In this document: positions 26,101-30,785 of the stretch, one piece after another
Layout of the letters: every line of letters starts with the position of its first letter
Position numbering within the stretch: position 1 is the stretch's first letter
Assembly: GCA_017525855.1 (NCBI GenBank)
Contig: JAFXSE010000107.1
Coordinates: 1 to 30,785 of the forward strand
DNA length: 30,785 bases
From: Bacilli bacterium
GTDB lineage: Bacteria > Bacillota > Bacilli > RF39 > UBA660
Direction of reading: 5' to 3'
Made by a program: the position numbers and the translations under genes
Notes under the pieces: generated by a model
What the model was told of the DNA's origin: nothing
Databases searched by the model: none
Seen by the model: the letters and a program-made list of their open reading frames with translations, nothing else

Positions 26101-26565
26101 TTTGCAGCAGCTGGAAAAAAAGAAGCAAAAAAAGACTTAGCTAAGATAGCACTATGTTATCCACATGTTTATGTAGCTACAATATCATTAGGAGCTAATC
26201 CGATGCAAGCCATTAAAGTAATGAAGGAAGCCGAAGCCTATAATGGACCATCAATAATTATTGCTTATTCACCATGTATTGCACAAGGAATTATAAAAGG
26301 AATGATCAATAGTATTGAAGAGGAAAAGCAAGCAACTCAATCAGGATATTTCCCAATCTTCCATTATAATCCAGAGGAAGAAAAATTCTACCTAGATTCA
26401 AAAGCTGACTTTTCTAAGTATATAGAATTCCTAAGTGGTGAAAATAGATACAGAAACTTAAAGAATGTTTCAAAAGATTATAAAAAAATATTAGAACAGA
26501 ATAAAGAAAACGCAATGAAAAGATATGAATTCTATGAACAATTAAGTAATAAAAAAGAAGATTAA
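23143..26565 (+). CDS. nifJ: Pyruvate:ferredoxin (flavodoxin) oxidoreductase
   Basis: 1140-aa single-chain PFOR converting pyruvate and CoA to acetyl-CoA, CO2 and reduced ferredoxin or flavodoxin, the central fermentative step in anaerobes. Order: domain I 'GNEACAYAAYPFTEVAGIYP' at the N-terminus, transketolase-like domain II (about 250-400), domain III gamma part (about 410-610), a two-cluster ferredoxin domain (CIHCGLCSLVCP about 680 and CTGCGLCSNICP about 735), and the TPP-binding domain VI with CSGCGETPY, 'GGDGWAYDIGY', 'LDSEVYSNTGGQASKST' and a last cluster Cys. All cofactor motifs are intact, so it should be active. ATG 23143 follows GGTGAT (23133-23138); the TTG 23131 is inside the leader. 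Stand-alone gene. Confidence 0.96.
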   Translation: MKKIMDGNEACAYAAYPFTEVAGIYPITPASTMSEITDKWSSEGKKNFFGQPVKVVEMESEAGAIGLVHGSLQSGCLSSTYTASQGLLLMIPNMYKIAGQLFPCVINVAARSLATHALSIFGDHQDIYAVRQTGFAIMASSSVQECMDLTAVSYLSTIKGRVPFINFSDGFRTSHELQKIDVLDMEQVKTLIDKKALMDFRQRALNPEKPITRGTSQNEDIYFQVTEARNEYYNKLPKIVSDYMNEINKITGKNYQPFNYYGNSNATKIIVAMGSVCETIKETVDYLTKKGHNVGLLEVHLYRPFSTKYFLKALPKTVKKIAVLDRTKEAGSTGEPLYLDVLKTVKDVNDKIKVYGGRFGLSSKNTTPAMIKGVFDYLDLKDSHSNFTVGIEDDVTNLSIKYDPKFTLPTTNTGFLIYGYGSDGMVSASKDLMKITGTYTKAYVQGYFKYDSKKSGGITVSNLRFGKSPIKSTYYVEKASLIVCTKDTYLQKMHILDQIDNNGIFLLNTTKNKDEILRYLTNYDKNILKKKNIKFYIINASQIAKDNGIDGKISTIMETLIFKLGKIIDSEFAIKQIKDSIMVRFKSKGEEVVNKNIKVVDECLNKYEQVKIPDVTYVPEVNNEKDLFSIIERMEGENLPVSSFLKYVDGTLSPGTSRKEKRNISESCPKYNSENCIHCGLCSLVCPHAVVRSFLLNENEVLDAPESLNKKLADSLIKDKNYKCAIGISYPDCTGCGLCSNICPGKKGIKALTMVNKKDIEKQEYLESEYLFNEVSEKSDVDTNTVKTSQFRKPLFEFSGACSGCGETPYLKLLTQLFGDRLVIANATGCSSIYSASSPSSAYSVPWANSLFEDNAEFGFGMVIAEETVKNRIKNLITDNISQVKKSEEKVYKNYVKNTNIENAEALYNIVDNTKIEELKELKSFIKPKSIWAIGGDGWAYDIGYNGIDHVLSTKNNINILVLDSEVYSNTGGQASKSTRTGAIAKFAAAGKKEAKKDLAKIALCYPHVYVATISLGANPMQAIKVMKEAEAYNGPSIIIAYSPCIAQGIIKGMINSIEEEKQATQSGYFPIFHYNPEEEKFYLDSKADFSKYIEFLSGENRYRNLKNVSKDYKKILEQNKENAMKRYEFYEQLSNKKED

Positions 26566-26566
26566 T

Positions 26567-26601
26567 AAAAATTCACTTCAAAAAAGAAGTGAATTTTTTT
26601 T
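26567..26601 (+). terminator. Intrinsic terminator of the PFOR gene, possibly bidirectional
   Basis: AAAAATTCACTTC (26567-26579) pairs perfectly over 13 bp with GAAGTGAATTTTT (26586-26598) around AAAAAA, with an eight-T run (26594-26601). The A-run on the left could serve transcripts from the other strand. Confidence 0.95.
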
Positions 26602-26603
26602 AC

Positions 26604-26641
26604 AAAAAAATAAGAGACTGCACCCCCTGAGGGCAGTCTCT
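26604..26641 (-). terminator. Intrinsic terminator of the minus-strand RNA
   Basis: On the minus strand AGAGACTGC (26641-26633) pairs with GCAGTCTCT (26621-26613) around an 11-base loop, followed by TATTTTTTT (26612-26604). On the + strand the hairpin is followed by A residues, so it only works as a minus-strand terminator. Confidence 0.75.
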
Positions 26642-26708
26642 AAAAAAGAATAAAAAGGGGTTGGCTAGTGTGATACTAGCGACCAATTCGCCTAATACCG
26701 AATTGGTG
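26604..26708 (-). ncRNA. Candidate small structured RNA (about 105 nt), class unknown
   Basis: On the minus strand, transcription from the promoter at 26743-26715 would start near 26708-26707. The RNA begins at once with a perfect 9-bp hairpin (ACCAATTCG, 26707-26699, with CGAATTGGT, 26690-26682), then a 6-bp hairpin (GCTAGT with ACTAGC, 26680-26664), a C- and U-rich linker (26661-26642), and ends in a terminator hairpin. ACCCC in the linker (26661-26657) can pair with GGGGT in the terminator loop (26626-26622), forming a pseudoknot. There is no open reading frame of note, and G+C is clearly above the surroundings. I do not recognise it as 6S, SRP, tmRNA or a riboswitch. The same palindromes would also fold in a + strand transcript, but no + promoter was seen. 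Confidence 0.55.
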
Positions 26709-26714
26709 ATTACT

Positions 26715-26743
26715 ATAATAATCACAAAGTCTTTTTTTGTCAA
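26715..26743 (-). promoter_or_regulatory. Promoter of the minus-strand RNA
   Basis: Reading the minus strand: perfect TTGACA (26743-26738), 17-bp spacer, TATTAT (26720-26715). This is the only perfect -35 hexamer I noted among the promoters in this window, and no protein gene lies downstream of it on that strand. Confidence 0.7.
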
Positions 26744-26784
26744 TAATTTTTTTTGAAAAATTTAAAAAAAAGAAAAATACAATG

Positions 26785-26813
26785 TTTATCTTAGCTTTTT
26801 AATATGTTATAAT
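26785..26813 (+). promoter_or_regulatory. Promoter of the prepilin-fusion gene
   Basis: Perfect TATAAT (26808-26813) preceded by TGT (extended -10) with a weak TTTATC (26785-26790) at 17-bp spacing. Confidence 0.6.
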
Positions 26814-26834
26814 TTAATAAAAGGTAGGATTAGT

Positions 26835-29800
26835 ATGAAGAAAATAAATAAAAAAGGATTTACTCTAATAGAGATTTTAGCTACTGTTACTATTATTGGT
26901 ATAGTATCAGCAGTAGCTATTGGAGCTTATTCAAAATATCAAAAAAAGGCAAAAGATAATTATTATGTAAAACAGGAAGATTTACTTACACAAGCAGGAA
27001 GAGACTATTACAATGATAATAGAGGAAAACTTCCCCAAACAACAGGGCAAGAAACTTGTGTTTTACTTGATACCCTAATCTTAAATAAATACATTCCACC
27101 AATTGTCGATTATAATAAAAATGCTTGTAATAGAAAAAATAGTAAAGTTTGTGCTAGAAAACTAAGTAACTATAGGTATTTATATTATAGTACATTAGAC
27201 TGCGGTAACGGATATAAAACTCCTAATTATAAAGCTCCTAGTATTAGTATGACACCAGATAAAACTAATCCTGCTGTTAATGAAACCGTAGTTGTCAGTA
27301 TGAAAGTAAATTATAGTAGTTCATCTGCTGGTGAAGAAAGCAATCTTTCGAGCTATAGATATCAAATCTTTAAAAAAGGTTCTGAAGAAAGAGCCTACTA
27401 TGATACTGAATGGAAAAATATTAAAGGAAATAAAAAAGAATTACAATTAGAAATACCTCTAGAGTCAGATGGTACATACTATGTAGTAGGAATGGCTTGT
27501 AATGAAAGAGGAATGTGTGTTGATAAAAAGACTCCAGATATTACTCTACGATTTAATCTTGACTGTAATAGAGATATAACCTTTGAAACCACATATACAT
27601 ATGGGACATGGACTAAAAATGATATTAAAACAAAAATAAAAGCGACCGGCGGAGTAGTAAATTATGATTTAAAACTAGTAAATAATAGTGATAGTTCCAT
27701 TGCGGAAAGTATAAACAGGTTAATACCAATATACTATAATCATACTATTAGTAGAGAAGGAATATATCATTATGAAATAACAGCATATGATAAAAATAAT
27801 ACTAGTTGTAAAATAAACTCTAATTTATATCAAATAGATAAAACAGCACCAATATGTCATGTAGAAAGTAGTCCAACCGGTTGGGCTAAAGATAAAGTAA
27901 TATTAACAGCCACATGTACAGAAACAGTAGGTAGTGGATGTAAAACTGGAGAAACACAAGCTACATTTACAACAATGGATTCATCACCATACAAATTTAC
28001 AAATATAACAGATAAAGCAGGAAATGTAGCAGACTGTAATTCTGTGGCATATAAAATAGATAATACTCCTCCAACAATCAATGTAAATGGTTATTATATA
28101 GATAAAGATTATAATTATGTAGATGAAGATGGTAATTCAGTAGCAACAAAAGAAGAAGCAGGAAAATATACTTTTGGAAGTTGGAGTAAATATAGAGTAA
28201 AACTAATCGCTGATGGAAAAGATAGTGATTCAGGATTAACAGAAAATAGTAAATTCTTTATAAAATTAGGAAGTGCCACAGGATCTAGTGATGTAGAATT
28301 ATATCAAAATAAATGGAGAAACTGTAATAAAGGAATTTTAAGATCAATAAATGTAGCAGCAGAAGGAACTTCTGATGTAAAATTCAGAAATACAGATAAT
28401 GCAGGAAATAAAACAGACTCAGATTATGTAAATATAAAAATAGATAAAACCGCTCCTAAAATAACAGTAACAGATACAACTGATTCATCAACAGGATATA
28501 TTACCATAAAAGTAGCCGGTGATGATAAACCATCATCAACTGACGTAGAAGGAAAAGATTATTCTGGAATAGATAAATTTGAAACATCACTATGTCAATA
28601 CTACATATATGAAGGAAGTGCAACAGCAGGGGCTGGAAGAGAAGAGTGGATCAACTGTGCAGGAGGAACAAATAAAGATAGTTATACCATAATGGCAGAA
28701 GGAACTTCAACAATGAAGTTTAGAATTAGGGATAAAGCTGGAAATTATAAAGAATCAGAAGCAAAAACATATACGAAAAACACAAATGCACCAACATGTA
28801 CAATTACAGCAACTGGAACAAAAGGAACAAACAATTGGTATAAAAGCAATGTATCATTAACAATGACATACAGTTCAAATGCAGCTCAATATGGTCTAAC
28901 AACTTCAACAACTACAACTTATAATAGCAAAACAACAGCAACAGTAACAGATGATACAGGTACTGACGGTATAACATATCATGGATATGTAAAAGCATCA
29001 ACTGGCCAAACATCGAAGTGTAATCTAACAGTAAAAAAAGATGCCAAAGACCCAGTAACAACAATAGCAGGATATTATATAGATAAAGATTATAATTATA
29101 TAGATGTAAATGGTAATTCTGTAAGCGACGCCTCTAAAGCAGGAAAGTATAATATTGGAACTTGGAGTAAATATAGAATAAAAATGGTCGTAGGTGGAAC
29201 AGACAGCAACTCAGGATTAACTAAAAATAGTGAATTCTTTATAGAATTAGGAAGTGCAACAGGATCTAGTGATGTAGAATTATATCAAAATAAATGGAGA
29301 ACATGTAATACTGACATATTAAGAACAATAAATGTAGCAGCAGATGGAGAATCAAATGTAAAGTTTAGAAATACAGATAACGCAGGAAATCAAAGTGAGA
29401 CAGGATATGTAAATATAAAAATAGATAAAACAGCACCAACGGCAACCGCAACCGCATCAGGAACAACAGTAACTGTAACTGGAACAGATAATCAGTCAGG
29501 AATTAGAAGTAATGGTTATTGTTTAGTGGCATCAGGAGGTAGTTGTAGCTGGAAGACATCGAATACATTCAACGTAACAGTCGGGGAAAAATATGACTAT
29601 TATGTAGCAGATAAAGTAGGAAATATAAGTTCTAAAAAAAGTATAACAGTTCCAAATGATATATTTAAAGTAGCACTTAATAAGCAAGGTGGAACAGGTG
29701 GTACTACTACAATATATGAAAAATATAATAATGGTTGGTATCAACTATCATCAAGTGGAAGCTACAATTCTATTTCTAGCGTTACACTTCCTAAAAAAAC

Positions 29801-30653
29801 AGGACATACATTTGGAGGTTACTACACTAACACAGATGGTAATGGAACACAGGTAATAAGTTCAAGTGGAAGTATATTATCAGGAAAAACAAAGACGTTT
29901 AGTTCAAATGGAACACTATATGCAAAATGGACAGCATTAACCCCTAGTGTATCATGTAGTACTCCATCAACATGGAGTAACTCAACAAACACAATAAAAA
30001 TAACAGGAACAAATACAACAGTATTATTATATGCTAAATATAATGAATCTGTTTATTCTAGCACTACTGCAAATCCATTTAACTTTACAACAAACTACCA
30101 TACTAACTATGTTAAAGGTAGAAATGATAGCACAGACACGGCCGATCAAACTTGTTATGCTTATATAGATAAGAAAGCACCATACACACCTTATGTAGAT
30201 TGGTCAACAATGAGAATAAATGATAAATATACACAACATGCATGGAATGTATGCTATGTTATGAGAGATGGTAAAGTTACATCGGCATCAGTATCAGCAG
30301 AAGATGAAGAATATACTGGAAATTATGGATGTACATTATCAAACATCGGTCAATCAGGATGGACAGGTCAGACTAAAATACGTTTTTCTTTTGGATCTAA
30401 TGACCAACCTGGTACAAATGAATCTGCCAAATCAGGTATATATCAATATAATTTAAGGGGATGGTGTTCAGCAAACTCATCATCAACAGGACAATTAGCA
30501 CAATACAATCATTGTCAATGCGATAGTTCAGGCCTAGTTTTTAGAAAATGTGAAGTAACATCGCAAGATTATGCTGGAAACGTTTCTGGAAAATTAACAA
30601 TATTTGCATCAGCAAATGATATGACTTGCTTTAACAACGGAAATTGTTGGTAG
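26835..30653 (+). CDS. Giant prepilin-like surface protein with Ig-like and InlB-type repeats
   Basis: 1272 aa. Residues 5-29 form a textbook type IV prepilin signal: KKGFTLIEILATVTIIGI, with Gly before the cut, Phe+1 and Glu+5, then an amphipathic helix to about residue 45. Usual pilins are 120-200 aa. Here the helix is followed by a Cys-containing pilin-like section (to about 130), then Ig-like modules marked by 'IDKTAP' and DKAGN/DNAGN, a 123-residue module present twice (about 420-542 and 747-869), an InlB/Flg_new repeat ('GHTFGGYYTNTDGNGTQ' to 'LYAKW', about 955-1035) and a Cys-rich end. The signal would need a prepilin peptidase, not in the window. It may be an adhesin carried at a pilus tip or left in the membrane. 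The ribosome site is AGGA (26826-26829). Confidence 0.88.
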   Translation: MKKINKKGFTLIEILATVTIIGIVSAVAIGAYSKYQKKAKDNYYVKQEDLLTQAGRDYYNDNRGKLPQTTGQETCVLLDTLILNKYIPPIVDYNKNACNRKNSKVCARKLSNYRYLYYSTLDCGNGYKTPNYKAPSISMTPDKTNPAVNETVVVSMKVNYSSSSAGEESNLSSYRYQIFKKGSEERAYYDTEWKNIKGNKKELQLEIPLESDGTYYVVGMACNERGMCVDKKTPDITLRFNLDCNRDITFETTYTYGTWTKNDIKTKIKATGGVVNYDLKLVNNSDSSIAESINRLIPIYYNHTISREGIYHYEITAYDKNNTSCKINSNLYQIDKTAPICHVESSPTGWAKDKVILTATCTETVGSGCKTGETQATFTTMDSSPYKFTNITDKAGNVADCNSVAYKIDNTPPTINVNGYYIDKDYNYVDEDGNSVATKEEAGKYTFGSWSKYRVKLIADGKDSDSGLTENSKFFIKLGSATGSSDVELYQNKWRNCNKGILRSINVAAEGTSDVKFRNTDNAGNKTDSDYVNIKIDKTAPKITVTDTTDSSTGYITIKVAGDDKPSSTDVEGKDYSGIDKFETSLCQYYIYEGSATAGAGREEWINCAGGTNKDSYTIMAEGTSTMKFRIRDKAGNYKESEAKTYTKNTNAPTCTITATGTKGTNNWYKSNVSLTMTYSSNAAQYGLTTSTTTTYNSKTTATVTDDTGTDGITYHGYVKASTGQTSKCNLTVKKDAKDPVTTIAGYYIDKDYNYIDVNGNSVSDASKAGKYNIGTWSKYRIKMVVGGTDSNSGLTKNSEFFIELGSATGSSDVELYQNKWRTCNTDILRTINVAADGESNVKFRNTDNAGNQSETGYVNIKIDKTAPTATATASGTTVTVTGTDNQSGIRSNGYCLVASGGSCSWKTSNTFNVTVGEKYDYYVADKVGNISSKKSITVPNDIFKVALNKQGGTGGTTTIYEKYNNGWYQLSSSGSYNSISSVTLPKKTGHTFGGYYTNTDGNGTQVISSSGSILSGKTKTFSSNGTLYAKWTALTPSVSCSTPSTWSNSTNTIKITGTNTTVLLYAKYNESVYSSTTANPFNFTTNYHTNYVKGRNDSTDTADQTCYAYIDKKAPYTPYVDWSTMRINDKYTQHAWNVCYVMRDGKVTSASVSAEDEEYTGNYGCTLSNIGQSGWTGQTKIRFSFGSNDQPGTNESAKSGIYQYNLRGWCSANSSSTGQLAQYNHCQCDSSGLVFRKCEVTSQDYAGNVSGKLTIFASANDMTCFNNGNCW
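28092..28453 (+). repeat. Copy 1 of a 123-residue module in the prepilin fusion
   Basis: Encodes the module from GYYIDKDYNY to NIKIDKTAP. Copy 2 lies exactly 981 bp (327 codons) downstream with no gap between copies in alignment; I count about 90 identical residues of 123. The central part (GSATGSSDVELYQNKWR) is unchanged. Confidence 0.9.
29073..29434 (+). repeat. Copy 2 of the 123-residue module
   Basis: Same module as 28092-28453 at a constant offset of 981 bp. Differences are concentrated in the two variable stretches after the first ten residues and in charged positions, as expected of an older duplication under purifying selection. Confidence 0.9.
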
Positions 30654-30671
30654 TTTTAGAAAGGAGCAAAA

Positions 30672-30785
30672 ATGAATAAAAAATACTTAATCTCAATAAC
30701 ACTATTATTAATTGCGATATTATTAATAGTATTTGGAATAGTTATAAAAGATAAAACACAAAAAGAAAAACCAGTTACAACTCCA
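30672..30785 (+). CDS. Start of a membrane-anchored protein (partial, cut by the window edge)
   Basis: Opens at ATG 30672 after AAGGAG (30661-30666) and stays open for 38 codons to the end of the window. It has a short basic start (MNKKY), a strong hydrophobic helix (about 6-24) and a Lys/Thr/Pro-rich linker, so it is a signal-anchored envelope protein. It follows the prepilin-fusion gene by 18 bp with no terminator between, so it is probably cotranscribed. Family cannot be judged from this part. Confidence 0.75.
   Translation, partial: MNKKYLISITLLLIAILLIVFGIVIKDKTQKEKPVTTP

Noticed and set aside
26661..26740. + strand riboswitch or leader for the prepilin-fusion gene
   Set aside because: No + strand promoter is visible upstream, and the gene has its own promoter downstream of these hairpins; the minus-strand reading explains more of the signals.
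26604..26743. CRISPR remnant or tracrRNA
   Set aside because: The palindromes differ from one another, there is no repeat-spacer pattern and no cas gene is near.
29785..29810. LPKKTG in the prepilin fusion as a sortase sorting signal
   Set aside because: It is not LPxTG, is far from the C-terminus and is not followed by a hydrophobic segment and basic tail; it belongs to the InlB-type repeat.
1..30785. Mycoplasma-type code with UGA as Trp
   Set aside because: Trp is always TGG in the recognised genes, and TGA ends two genes exactly where an overlapping ATGA start occurs.

Overview
The window reads as chromosome of a very AT-rich, Gram-positive-type bacterium. TGG encodes Trp and TGA is used as a genuine stop (end of trmR at 10933-10935, end of the gene at 12772-13602), so the standard bacterial code applies and UGA is not reassigned as in Mycoplasma. 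Ribosome sites are strong AGGAGG types, promoters are SigA-like (several with an extended TGn -10), and genes end in hairpin plus T-run terminators. A single-chain pyruvate:ferredoxin oxidoreductase points to an anaerobe. Gene content suggests a gut-associated Bacilli or Erysipelotrichia-like lineage close to Mollicutes (RF39-type); this placement is inference. All protein genes are on the + strand.

Region 1 (1-5890): the tail of an upstream gene with its terminator, a leader with three inverted repeats, then dnaE, lspA and rluD packed as one operon, followed by a rhomboid protease with its own promoter and terminator. Region 2 (5889-8209): a two-gene unit of a double zinc-ribbon membrane protein and a TPM-domain protein ending in a Gly/Ser-rich tail. 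Region 3 (8218-16531): a conserved Firmicutes block matching the B. subtilis order yrzL-yrrK-yrzB-yrrL-yrrM-yrrN-yrrO ... greA: ireB, ruvX, a DUF1292 gene, mltG, trmR, two U32-family genes (trhP-like), a dGTPase-type HD gene and greA. Three envelope genes of unknown function, one VirB2/TrbC pilin-like, are inserted between trmR and the U32 pair. The trmR and U32 genes together are expected to make 5-methoxyuridine at the tRNA wobble position.

Region 4 (16553-23047): surface and secretion genes in two transcription units: a 1085-aa BspA-like leucine-rich-repeat protein with a small lipoprotein, then a membrane-anchored protein with an internal duplication and a phosphodiester glycosidase. Region 5 (23098-26601): the pyruvate:ferredoxin oxidoreductase gene with a strong terminator. 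Region 6 (26604-26743): a candidate small structured RNA on the minus strand, with a good promoter, a hairpin starting at +1 and a terminator. Region 7 (26785-30785): a 1272-aa protein with a type IV prepilin N-terminus fused to Ig-like and InlB-type repeats, followed by the start of another membrane-anchored gene cut by the window edge.

The least explained elements are the minus-strand RNA, the giant prepilin-fused adhesin, the three-gene insertion in the tRNA-modification block, and the duplicated-domain protein next to the glycosidase. No mobile element, CRISPR array, rRNA or tRNA gene was recognised.
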